From contig CAVRJK010000002.1 of NCBI GenBank assembly GCA_963721645.1, positions 558,001-622,000 on the forward strand: 64,000 bases of DNA. The letters run 5' to 3'. Positions 33,478 to 41,845 of the stretch are shown here, in pieces (position 1 is the stretch's first letter; each line of letters begins with the position of its first letter). The position numbers and the translations under genes are program-made. This DNA comes from JALZKA01 sp963721645 (GTDB lineage: Bacteria; Actinomycetota; Thermoleophilia; Solirubrobacterales; 70-9). The notes beneath the pieces are model-generated. The model was not told where the DNA came from, did no database searches, and saw nothing but the letters and a program-made list of their open reading frames with translations.

Positions 33478-33567
33478 CTTCCTTACGCGTCGTACTTCAA
33501 CGCTGGCATCGCGTTCCACGAGTACGCCAAGATCGGCACCGCGGTCGCCGTCTACCAGGGCCCTAGG
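33478..33567 (+). pseudogene. remnant of an L,D-transpeptidase C-terminus
   Basis: In the frame of the K+ channel but upstream of its ATG, after an in-frame TGA at 33475, the codons read LPYASYFNAGIAFHEY then AKIGTAVAVYQG. The first part resembles the YkuD/L,D-transpeptidase segment before the catalytic SHGCVR and the second its C-terminal strand; the catalytic block between them is missing. This looks like an internal deletion remnant. The match is by eye only. Confidence 0.38.
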
Positions 33568-33576
33568 CTCTCCGCG

Positions 33577-34593
33577 ATGGCAACCAGCGGCAGCAGGGTC
33601 GAGCTCCCCGAGTCGGAAACGGCGCCATCCAGGCGTATCGGGCGCCGGTTCCTGATCGCGGTCTCCCTGATTGTCTTCGTCGCGCTCCTCGCCTGGATCG
33701 ACGGCGGATACGAGGATCCGGTGGACGGCGAGGTCAGTTTGCTCGATGCCTTCTACTACGCGTCGGTGAGCGTGACGACCACGGGCTACGGCGACATCGT
33801 GCCCGTCTCCGACGGCGCCCGCCTGATGACTACGCTCCTCGTCACGCCGGCCCGCGTACTCTTCCTCATCCTGCTCGTCGGGACCACGCTCGAGGTGCTG
33901 GCCGAGGGCACCCGGCGCTCATACCGACTGGGCCGCTGGAGGTCACGCTTGAAGGATCACATCATCATCTGCGGATTCGGCTCGAAGGGCCGGGCGGCCG
34001 CGAACACCCTCGTCGCGCAGGGCATAGGGCCCGAACGCATCGTGGTGATCGACGAATCCGAGGACGCGCGCCGCCGGGCGACAGACATGGGATTCGCAGC
34101 CGTGGTGGGCAACGCCACCTCGACCGACGTCTTGCGAGCCGCCGAGATCGAGAGCGCGGGCTCGATCATCGTCGCCCCCGACCGGGACGACTCGGCCGTC
34201 CTGGTGACTCTGACCGCGCGCGAGCTGAACCCGCAGGCAACAATTGCATCGGCGGTTCGCGAGGAGGAAAACGTGCACCTCCTGCGTCACGGCGGGGCCA
34301 ACTCGGTGATCACGTCATCCGGCGCAGCTGGTCGCCTCCTCGGGCTCGCAATCCAAACCCCGGATGTGGTCGAGGTCCTGGAGGACCTCCTCACGGTTGG
34401 GCAGGGACTGGACCTCGTGCAGCGCCCGGTTCGAGAAGAGGACATCGGACCCATCGAGGATGTTCACTCAAGGGACCCGGTGCTCGCCGTGGTTCGCGAC
34501 GGCACGCTCATCCGGTTCGACGACGACCGGGTGTCGAGGCTTGTGGCGGGGGACGAGCTCGTCTACCTGCAAAGCCATAACGAGCACGATTGA
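33577..34593 (+). CDS. voltage-independent potassium channel with TrkA-N/RCK domain
   Basis: 338 residues. Two membrane helices (FLIAVSLIVFVALLAWI and RVLFLILLVGTTLEVLA) flank a pore with selectivity filter TTTGYGDI. From residue 130 an RCK domain begins with HIIICGFGSKGRAAA (nucleotide loop), VVIDES and a TrkA-C-like end (LVAGDELVYL). It forms a gated K+ channel of the MthK type. ATG 33577 lacks a clear ribosome site and the frame continues upstream into a gene remnant. Confidence 0.9.
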   Translation: MATSGSRVELPESETAPSRRIGRRFLIAVSLIVFVALLAWIDGGYEDPVDGEVSLLDAFYYASVSVTTTGYGDIVPVSDGARLMTTLLVTPARVLFLILLVGTTLEVLAEGTRRSYRLGRWRSRLKDHIIICGFGSKGRAAANTLVAQGIGPERIVVIDESEDARRRATDMGFAAVVGNATSTDVLRAAEIESAGSIIVAPDRDDSAVLVTLTARELNPQATIASAVREEENVHLLRHGGANSVITSSGAAGRLLGLAIQTPDVVEVLEDLLTVGQGLDLVQRPVREEDIGPIEDVHSRDPVLAVVRDGTLIRFDDDRVSRLVAGDELVYLQSHNEHD

Positions 34594-34772
34594 CGTTCGG
34601 CGCGGGAGTCGGACAACCGCCTGTTGGCATTGGACGCCTCGGCGGCTGAAGGCTCGTAGCGAGAGATCCAGCCTCCCTCGATGATCGATGGGGCGGTCAC
34701 ATTGGGATCGCCTGCTGCCACTTGAGGGCGGGCACCTGATCGTCGAGTAGCTCGCGTGGCAGGATTGTCCAC

Positions 34773-35930
34773 ATGACTTCCACCACCGCGACGCCCACCG
34801 ACCTTTACTCCATCCCCCAGCAGCACCAGGACTTCCGCGACCTGGTTCGCCAGATCGCCCAGGAGCAGGTCGCGCCGCGCGCCGCCGAGATCGACCAGAC
34901 CGACGAGTACCCGTGGGATATCCGCAAGCTTCTCGCCGAGCAGGACATTCTGGGACTGCCGTTCTCCGAGGATCACGGCGGCACGGGCACCGGGACGCTC
35001 ATGCTCCAGATGGCGGTCGAGGAGCTCGCCAAGGCGTCTGCAGCGGTCGCGCTCATCCTGATGGTCCAGGAGCTCGGAACGCTCCCGATCCAGCTCTTCG
35101 GATCCGAAGAGTTGAAGGACCGCTTCCTGCCTGATTGCGCAACCGGCGAGAAGTCGCCGGCGTTCTGCCTGAGTGAGCCCGACGCGGGCTCGGCCGCCGC
35201 CGATATGCGCACCACCGCAAAGCAGGACGGCACGGACTGGATCATCAACGGAACCAAGAGCTGGATCACCAACGCCGGCATCGCCGACTTCTACGTCGTC
35301 TTCGCCTCTACCGACCGCGAGAACAGGCGAGCGACGGCCTTTGTCGTCGAGAAGGACGCCGAGGGCTTTTCCGTGCCCAAATACGAGCACAAGCTGGGCA
35401 TCCACGGCTCGCCCACAGGCCAGCCGGTTTTCGAGGACGTGCGCGTCCCCGCCGAGAACGTGATCGGCGAGGTCGGCCGCGGCATGGCGGTCGCGCTCGG
35501 CACTCTCGAGCGCACGCGCCTCGGCGCCGCTGCGCAAGCCGTCGGCATCGCCCAGGGCGCGACCGACTACGCAAACGATTACGCCAAGGAGCGCCAGGTC
35601 GGCGGCAAGGCGATCAACGAGCTCCAGGGCATCCAGTTCAAGCTGGCCGACATGCAGACCAAGACCGCTGCCGCGCGCGAGCTCCTTTATAAGGCGTGCG
35701 CGATGGCCGACCGTAACGACCCGCAGCTCGGCATGTACTCGTCGATGGCCAAGCTCTTTGCCTCGGACGCGGCGATGGAGGTCACGATCGAGGCCGTCCA
35801 GGTCCTTGGCGGCTACGGCTACGTGAACGAGTACCCGGTCGAGCGCATGATGCGCGACGCCAAGATCACACAGATCTACGAAGGCACGAACGAGATCCAG
35901 CGGGTCATCGTCGCGCGCCACATGCGCTAG
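34773..35930 (+). CDS. acyl-CoA dehydrogenase
   Basis: 385 residues, standard length for the family. CLSEPDAGSAAADMRTTA and WITNAG are the FAD-binding motifs, KLGIHGSPTG the substrate loop, and IYEGTNEIQR near the C-terminus holds the catalytic Glu region of short/branched-chain acyl-CoA dehydrogenases. It introduces the first double bond in beta-oxidation or leucine/isoleucine breakdown and passes electrons to ETF. It stands alone, with 180 bp upstream in which I see no gene. Chain-length preference cannot be told. Confidence 0.92.
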   Translation: MTSTTATPTDLYSIPQQHQDFRDLVRQIAQEQVAPRAAEIDQTDEYPWDIRKLLAEQDILGLPFSEDHGGTGTGTLMLQMAVEELAKASAAVALILMVQELGTLPIQLFGSEELKDRFLPDCATGEKSPAFCLSEPDAGSAAADMRTTAKQDGTDWIINGTKSWITNAGIADFYVVFASTDRENRRATAFVVEKDAEGFSVPKYEHKLGIHGSPTGQPVFEDVRVPAENVIGEVGRGMAVALGTLERTRLGAAAQAVGIAQGATDYANDYAKERQVGGKAINELQGIQFKLADMQTKTAAARELLYKACAMADRNDPQLGMYSSMAKLFASDAAMEVTIEAVQVLGGYGYVNEYPVERMMRDAKITQIYEGTNEIQRVIVARHMR

Positions 35931-36037
35931 GCGACCCTCGCACCCTTTGTGGTCAGGTGCCCTTCGGGCGCTGCGCGTGGCGCAATCCGAGGAGGCGCGC
36001 CCAGGACGCACCGAACGCCCCCATCCGTTCGAGGCCC

Positions 36038-36412
36038 TTACTTCGGTGCGAGAAAGAGTCGCGGCTCTTTTGCGATCCGGCGGGGCTGGGGTGGAGGAGA
36101 TGACGTAGGAGCCGGCTGCGGGAATTGTGACGTCGGCAATGTCGCGCCAGGCAATCCTGTTCATCTGAGTGCCGACGCTCACGCGCCCAGGCTCGCGAAC
36201 CTCGAGCGGCTCACCCGCGCTGGTCGAGACCGAGACGGTGAACCCATCGGGTCTGGGGAAGACAGTCCGGCCGTTCGAGTCGTTCGGAGGGTTAGCGCTT
36301 TCCGCGTAGGCGATCTTCAACTCCCCCGCCGGCAGATCGACTGTCTGATCGGTCCCCGTTGGGACCTCGCCGAGTGACGACGCGCCCTTCGCCGTTCCGG
36401 GGATGCGCGGCC
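36038..36412 (-). pseudogene. decayed gene for an unknown, probably exported protein
   Basis: A protein-like segment reads (from the 5' side) GTAKGASSLGEVPTGTDQTVDLPAGELKIAY, then DGFTVSVSTSAGEPLEVREPG and VTIPAAGSYVISSTPAPPDRK. As given it loses its frame; dropping one T of the run at 36068-36071 gives the short ending KEPRLFLAPK and a stop at 36038-36040. The 5' end has a TGA and no start or signal sequence. The beta-sandwich-like pattern resembles small actinobacterial exported proteins, but I cannot name the family. Sequences here are joined from separate short stretches. Confidence 0.42.
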
Positions 36413-36737
36413 ACCATCTTCAATGAGCCTTCTTCCAATCCATGGCGGCGACCTATATCCAGCGCGATTCCTTCGCATGATTTCCGGCACAGCAGTGATC
36501 GTTCTGATTGATGGGGGTTGTCGCAGTCGTCGCGGCTCTCTATATGGCAAGCCGTCGCCAAACACACAGGAAGCGCGAGGACCGGCGAGTCATCGCGTCC
36601 GCAGCACCGCCGACCGACGGCCGAGCCGCTGGGCTTGTTCTGCCGCAACTACCAGCCGACGCGGGGAGATAGCCGAGGGAGCCGGCGCGCGGAATACCCG
36701 GAGTCCGGATACTCAGGCGGTGGGGTATCGAGCACAC
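36413..36737. other. gene-poor stretch before the CocE-like gene
   Basis: No secure gene. A short frame at 36511-36672 (53 codons) encodes a membrane-like start GVVAVVAALYMASRRQ with a basic tail. Dropping one G of the run at 36511-36516 would extend it upstream to MISGTAVIVLIDG. It may be a small membrane protein or chance. Confidence 0.3.
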
Positions 36738-38531
36738 ATGTCGATTGCGCTCGCGCTCGTAGGGCTCGCCGTTCCGGCTGCCGCGCAGGGTGCGCCGGAA
36801 CCCCTCGGGCTCGACTGCGTTCGAGTGGACGACTTGCGTGAGTGCTCGGGCCTTGCCGATAGCTGGGACGGGATTCCGCTCGATACGACGGTCGTGCTTC
36901 CTCCGGGCCGAGCCAAGGGTCTCCCGCTCGTAGCACTGATCCACGGCTTCGGTAATTCGAAGTACGAATATCTCGACCCAGCATCCGAGGCCTACACCGG
37001 CAACGCTTACACGTGGGCTCGACGCGGCTACGCGGTTCTCGCCCACACGGCCCGCGGCCTGTGGGGTTCGTGCGGAACACCGGAGGCCCGCGCCGCGAGC
37101 GCCATCGCCTGCGCCGGCGGCTACCTCCATCTGGCCGACGTCCGCTATGAGGTCCGTGACACCCAGGAGCTGATCGGCGAGCTTGTCGACGGAGGCGTTG
37201 CGGATCCGCACAGAATCGGTGCCACCGGCGACTCCTACGGCGGTGGTCAGTCGCTGATGATGGCGGCGCTCCGCAACAGGATCATGCTTCCCGACGGCTC
37301 GTACGAGAGGTGGCGCTCGCCAGACGGCACGCCCCTGGCCCTCGCCGGCGCCGCGCCCGTCATCCCTTGGACGGACCTCGTCACCGCCGCAGCTCCGAAC
37401 GGCAGTGTCTCCTCGACGCGACTGACGTCAAGAAAGCGAGCGACAACGCCCGTCGGGGTCGAGAAGGCTTCTGTTGTCAACGCGATCTTCGCGGCCGCTC
37501 AGTTCGCTGTTGGGCCAGGGCAACCCATCGGGGAGCCCTTTGTGCCCGGGAGGCCGATGGGCTACCTAACTCCGGGAGGAACCGACGCCGAGGCCGATGT
37601 GGGCGGTTGGGTGGCTCGAACGACCCAGGGTGAGCCCTACGACGACGCCTACGCGCGGTCGATAGTCGATCTCCTCGCGGATTACCACTCCGCCTACTAC
37701 CTGAAGGCGGACCGCCCGCCGCCACCGCTCTATCTCTCGGCCGGGTTCACGGACGACCTGTTTCCCGCCGACGAAACCCTTCGCTTCGCAAACCGCACAC
37801 ACCGCAAGTTCCCCGGTCTTCCGCTCGGCGTGATGTTGGGCGACTTCGGACATCAGCGCGCCGCCAACAAGCCGGACGAGCGCGAGCGCCTACTTATAGG
37901 GATCGACAGGTGGTTTGCGCACTACGTGCGCGGCGACGGGCCGAAGCCACGCGAAGGTGTCCGAGCAACCACCCAGCTCTGCCCTCGCTCTGGTCCCGTG
38001 GGCAAGACCTTCCACGCGCCGAAGTTCGCCGCGCTGGCCCGAGCAAAGCGCACGAAGAAGTTCGCTGAGCGTGCGGTGATCAGCTCAGACAGCGGGGACC
38101 CCGACGTCGCAGCAGCCATCGACCCGGTAGCGGGAATGGGTGATGGCTGTGTCGTCACCCAGCGAAGCGAGGCGCCCGGCACGGCTCGCTACGAGCTCAA
38201 GGGGGCCGGACGCAAGGCAATCACGCTGATCGGCGCGCCCCGGCTTCGGGCCAAGCTCGGGCTGGGTGGGGCGGAGCCCGGACTGCCGCAACTCGACGCG
38301 CGTCTCTGGGACGTCGCGCCGGACGGGACGCAACAGCTCGTGGCGCGCGGCCTCTACCGTCCGGCCGAAGGCCGTAATCGCTGGGAGCTGCACCCGAACG
38401 GCTGGCGCTTTCGCCGCAGCCACACAGCCGAGCTCGAGTTGCTCGGCCAGGACGCGCCCTACGCCCGCCCGTCGAACGGCACGTTCTCGGTCGCCGTCGA
38501 GCGCCTACGGGTCGCGCTGCCAATCCGCTAA
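36738..38531 (+). CDS. secreted CocE/NonD (X-Pro dipeptidyl-peptidase-like) hydrolase
   Basis: About 597 residues from ATG 36738, where a short signal peptide (IALALVGLAVPAAAQGA) begins; the open frame to 36423 has no family similarity. The alpha/beta hydrolase domain has ALIHGFGNSKYEY, RGYAVLAHTARGLWGSCG, the nucleophile GDSYGGGQSL, an Asp in FTDDLFPADE and His in GDFGHQRAANKP. A C-terminal beta domain (about 430-597) is typical of CocE/NonD. It should cleave esters or X-Pro peptides outside the cell. No operon partner. A strong hairpin follows the gene. Confidence 0.83.
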   Translation: MSIALALVGLAVPAAAQGAPEPLGLDCVRVDDLRECSGLADSWDGIPLDTTVVLPPGRAKGLPLVALIHGFGNSKYEYLDPASEAYTGNAYTWARRGYAVLAHTARGLWGSCGTPEARAASAIACAGGYLHLADVRYEVRDTQELIGELVDGGVADPHRIGATGDSYGGGQSLMMAALRNRIMLPDGSYERWRSPDGTPLALAGAAPVIPWTDLVTAAAPNGSVSSTRLTSRKRATTPVGVEKASVVNAIFAAAQFAVGPGQPIGEPFVPGRPMGYLTPGGTDAEADVGGWVARTTQGEPYDDAYARSIVDLLADYHSAYYLKADRPPPPLYLSAGFTDDLFPADETLRFANRTHRKFPGLPLGVMLGDFGHQRAANKPDERERLLIGIDRWFAHYVRGDGPKPREGVRATTQLCPRSGPVGKTFHAPKFAALARAKRTKKFAERAVISSDSGDPDVAAAIDPVAGMGDGCVVTQRSEAPGTARYELKGAGRKAITLIGAPRLRAKLGLGGAEPGLPQLDARLWDVAPDGTQQLVARGLYRPAEGRNRWELHPNGWRFRRSHTAELELLGQDAPYARPSNGTFSVAVERLRVALPIR

Positions 38532-38533
38532 CC

Positions 38534-38581
38534 GCAAACGTCCCGCGCTACCCATTCCTGTGGGGTGCGTGGGACGTTTGC
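38534..38581. terminator. hairpin between convergent genes
   Basis: GCAAACGTCCC (38534-38544) pairs perfectly with GGGACGTTTGC (38571-38581), an 11-bp stem with internal pairing of the loop. It lies just after the CocE-like stop and before the glnN stop, so it can serve both strands although no T-run follows. Confidence 0.7.
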
Positions 38582-38606
38582 CTCGTCGGCGGGCGTGAAC
38601 GTGGCG

Positions 38607-40754
38607 CTACTTGATGAAGAGGATCTCGGAGTACTTCGGCAGTGGCCAGAGGTCGTCGGCGACGATGCCCTCCAGAGCGTCCGCTGCCTCGCGGACCGCA
38701 ACCATCGCCTCTAGTTGGTGGTCACGCGCGTACTCGGCGAGCTCGAGGCCCTCGACGCCGTCCGGATAGACGTTCGCCTCGCCGAGTGCGTCCAGCGCTT
38801 CGACGAGGGTGTCGATCAAACTCCGGCATTGCGATGACAGCGACGAGATGCCGGCCGCCTCGACCGTTGCCATATGGCGAAGTGCCGCCGGCAGGATCAT
38901 CGTTCGGCCGATTGACGCCGTGGTTTCCGCCTCCATGTTCGCCCGGGTTATGTACTGCTCGACCCAGACCTCGAAGCGGGAGTGGAGCTCGCGCTCGCTC
39001 AACACGTTGTAGCGATCGAACGCCTCGACGGTCGGCACCGCGATTACCTCGGGCAAAGCGTCCGGGGTGGTGCGCAGGTTCTTGAGTCCGCGGGTCTCTG
39101 CCTCGGCGTGCCACTCGTCCGAGTAGTTGTCGCCGCCGAACACGACCTGCCTGTTCGAGTTGTAGGTGGAGGCGACGACTTCGGCGACGGCCGAGGTCAC
39201 CTCGCCTCCGGCGTTCAGCTTGGTCTCGAGCTCGTCGGCCAGCTCGTCGATCGCCTCCGCGACGATCGTGTTCAGGACCGTGTTGGTAAAGCCCAGGGAC
39301 ATGCTCGAACCGAGTGCGCGGAACTCGAACTTGTTACCCGTGAATGCGAACGGCGAGGTGCGGTTGCGGTCGCCGCCGTCCATCGGCAGGTTGGGCAGTA
39401 CGTCCGATCCCAGTTCGAGGAACGAGGCTTCGGTGTTGCCGTCTCCGGAGCCCGATGCGATTGACTCGAACGCCTTCTCCAGCTCTGCGCCGAGGAAGAT
39501 CGAGATGATCGCCGGGGGCGCCTCGTTGGCGCCCAGCCGGTGGTCCTGGCCGATGTTCGCTACGGATGCGCGAAGCAGGCCCTGGTGCTTGTTCACGGCC
39601 TGGATCACGGCGGAGCAAAAGAACAGGAAGTTCGTGTTGTCCGCGGGCGTGTCACCCGGCTCCATCAGGTTGTGCCCGGCGCTCGTGCCCATCGACCAGT
39701 TGTTGTGCTTGCCCGATCCGTTGACGCCGGCGAACGGCTTCTCGTGGAGGAGGCAGACCAGGCCGTAGCGCCGAGCCACGTTTTGGAGGATCTGCATCAG
39801 GAGCTGTTGATGATCCGAGCCGACGTTCGAGTTCTCGAAGATCGGAGCGATCTCGTACTGGGCCGGAGCGACCTCGTTGTGGCGGGTCTTGACCGGGATG
39901 CCGAGCTTCGCCATCTCCGTCTCCGCGTCGAGCATGCACGCGAGGATGCGCTCGGGGATCGCGCCGAAGTAGTGGTCGTCGAGTTCGTGTCCCTTCGCGG
40001 GCTTCGCACCGAACAGCGTGCGGCCGGTTGTGACGAGGTCGGGGCGCTCGAAGTAGTACTGCTCGTCGATCAGGAAGTACTCCTGCTCGGGGCCGACGGT
40101 GGTGAAGACCCGCTCGGACTCCTCGTCGCCGAGTAGGCGCAGTGCCCGGATTGCCGAGCGGGAGAGTGCGTCCATCGAGCGCAGAAGCGGGATCTTGGCG
40201 TCGAGCGCTTCGCCCGTCCACGATGCGAACGCCGTCGGGATACAGAGGAGCGCGCCGTTCGGATTCTCGAGAATGAAGGCGGGGCTCGTGGGGTCCCATG
40301 CCGTATAGCCGCGCGCCTCGAAGGTGGCGCGGACGCCGCCGGTCGGGAACGAGGATGCGTCCGGTTCGCCCTGGATCAGCTCGGAGCCCTTGAACGTCGC
40401 GACTGCGGTGCCGTCGCCCTCGGGCCCGAAGAATGAGTCGTGCTTCTCGGCCGTGAGTCCGGTCAACGGCTGGAAGACATGTGTGAAGTGCGTCGCGCCT
40501 TTCTCGAGCGCCCATTCCTTCATCGCCTCCGCCACCTCGTCGGCGAGCGACGAATCGAGCGCCTCGCCCTTGTCGAGCACGTTCTGGAGCTTTTTGAACG
40601 TGTCCTTGGACAGGCGCTCCTTTTGAACGGCCGCCGAGAAGACGTTCTCGCCGAATGGGTACGCGTCCGACTTCGAAAGATCGAGCGATCCCAGGGCCTC
40701 GCCGTTGGGGCTCCACTGAGCGGCGGTGACGTTGTGCTGACGGATGCGGGGCAT
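38607..40754 (-). CDS. glnN: glutamine synthetase type III
   Basis: About 715 residues, the typical size of GSIII. YPFGENVFSAAVQKERL, GPEQEYFLIDEQYY, KTRHNEVAPAQYEIAP, LLHEKPFAGVNGSGKHNNWSM and DRNRTSPFAFTGNKFEFRALG are GSIII signatures covering metal and ATP sites. It makes glutamine from glutamate and ammonia. ATG 40754 is chosen at MPRIRQHN; the frame runs 18 codons further without similarity. Its leader has an AGGCGCCC-TTCG-GGGTGCCT hairpin at 40784-40803. It is divergent from a FadR-type regulator that heads the amine operon. Confidence 0.94.
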   Translation of the reverse strand: MPRIRQHNVTAAQWSPNGEALGSLDLSKSDAYPFGENVFSAAVQKERLSKDTFKKLQNVLDKGEALDSSLADEVAEAMKEWALEKGATHFTHVFQPLTGLTAEKHDSFFGPEGDGTAVATFKGSELIQGEPDASSFPTGGVRATFEARGYTAWDPTSPAFILENPNGALLCIPTAFASWTGEALDAKIPLLRSMDALSRSAIRALRLLGDEESERVFTTVGPEQEYFLIDEQYYFERPDLVTTGRTLFGAKPAKGHELDDHYFGAIPERILACMLDAETEMAKLGIPVKTRHNEVAPAQYEIAPIFENSNVGSDHQQLLMQILQNVARRYGLVCLLHEKPFAGVNGSGKHNNWSMGTSAGHNLMEPGDTPADNTNFLFFCSAVIQAVNKHQGLLRASVANIGQDHRLGANEAPPAIISIFLGAELEKAFESIASGSGDGNTEASFLELGSDVLPNLPMDGGDRNRTSPFAFTGNKFEFRALGSSMSLGFTNTVLNTIVAEAIDELADELETKLNAGGEVTSAVAEVVASTYNSNRQVVFGGDNYSDEWHAEAETRGLKNLRTTPDALPEVIAVPTVEAFDRYNVLSERELHSRFEVWVEQYITRANMEAETTASIGRTMILPAALRHMATVEAAGISSLSSQCRSLIDTLVEALDALGEANVYPDGVEGLELAEYARDHQLEAMVAVREAADALEGIVADDLWPLPKYSEILFIK

Positions 40755-40940
40755 GTGGCTTTCAGTCCTCCATGAGCGTGCGCAGGCGCCCTTCGGGGTG
40801 CCTCTCATTCACGGCTCGGGTATTGGTTGCAAGAGAGTGAGATTCAGCCTATTGCGTGTCAGGGGACATCGGTTATCCAAATGTCGAAAGATCTCCAGGT
40901 CGAGTTCTCCCTCGCGTAGAAAGCGCGATAGGTTCATCTG

Positions 40941-41660
40941 ATGGAGCGCGACGCCGCTCTCGAGGCGGTCTTTCAGCCGGTGCGCCCGCCGACGACGTTC
41001 GAGGAGACGGTCGAGCGGCTCGGCACTGCGATCAGGCTCGGCCTGCTCGCGCCGGGCGCAAAGCTTCCGCCTGAGCGGGAACTCGCCTCGGAGCTCCGGA
41101 TCTCACGCTCGACGCTGCGTGAGGCACTCACGACCTTGACGCAGTCCGGTCTTCTCGTCGCTCAGCGCGGGCGCAGCGGAGGAACCTTTGTTTCGGCCGC
41201 GCCGCCCCTTTCCGGGGGCGAGCCGGAGCCCCTGGGAGAGGACGCGTGGTCGGTTCTCGAGCACCGGGTCGCGATCGAGGCGGGCGCAATCCTTCTCGCC
41301 TGTGAGCGGGCCGAGGCCGCCGATTTCGATCGCCTGTACGAGCTCGTCGACCGGATGGCGGAGGTGGAGGACTTCGAGGACTACCGTCGCGCCGATATCC
41401 GCTTTCACATCGCGTTAGCGGAGATGGCCCATTCGCCCCGTCTGGTAGCCGAGATGACCGAGGTGCAGGGAGCGATGAGCGGCCTGATCGCCTTGATCGC
41501 GCACCCGGATCAGGTGCTCACGCATTCAAACGAGCAGCACCGCTCGATCGTCGCGCTCCTTCGCCGCGGTGACGCGACCCGAGCGGTCGGCCTGATGCGC
41601 GAGCACATCGAAGGGACCGAGCACATCCTGGCCGGACTCCTCCCGCGCGCTGCTGGCTGA
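40941..41660 (+). CDS. GntR/FadR family transcriptional regulator
   Basis: 239 residues. An N-terminal winged helix (LPPERELASELRISRSTLREALTTLTQSGLL with RGRSGGTFV wing) is joined to an all-helical FCD effector domain (RADIRFHIALAEMAHSPRL, HRSIVALLRRGD) with the conserved Asp/His metal ligands. Such regulators bind small organic acids or amino acids and repress catabolic operons. It sits between glnN and the permease-GlnA4 run and is probably its local regulator. The 185 bp after it is the likely operon promoter. Confidence 0.9.
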   Translation: MERDAALEAVFQPVRPPTTFEETVERLGTAIRLGLLAPGAKLPPERELASELRISRSTLREALTTLTQSGLLVAQRGRSGGTFVSAAPPLSGGEPEPLGEDAWSVLEHRVAIEAGAILLACERAEAADFDRLYELVDRMAEVEDFEDYRRADIRFHIALAEMAHSPRLVAEMTEVQGAMSGLIALIAHPDQVLTHSNEQHRSIVALLRRGDATRAVGLMREHIEGTEHILAGLLPRAAG

Positions 41661-41845
41661 CCCTTGCGCGCGGTTCGCGCGTCGCATTGGCGACCGATGT
41701 GGTCTCCGCCGTCGCGGCGTTCATCGGCAACTGACCCGGTCCTGACGAAGGCGCATGACGCGTCCTCAACATCCGTACTAATGTGCGCCCGGATAAAGGT
41801 TTGTCCTTCGTGCCTTCGGCTCGAAGATCACCAAGAGGAGACTGC

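Noticed and set aside
34563..36320. 585-residue minus-strand frame covering the acyl-CoA dehydrogenase
   Set aside because: The dehydrogenase is secure on the plus strand. Only the N-terminal end of this frame (36050-36320) looks protein-like, and that is reported as a separate remnant.
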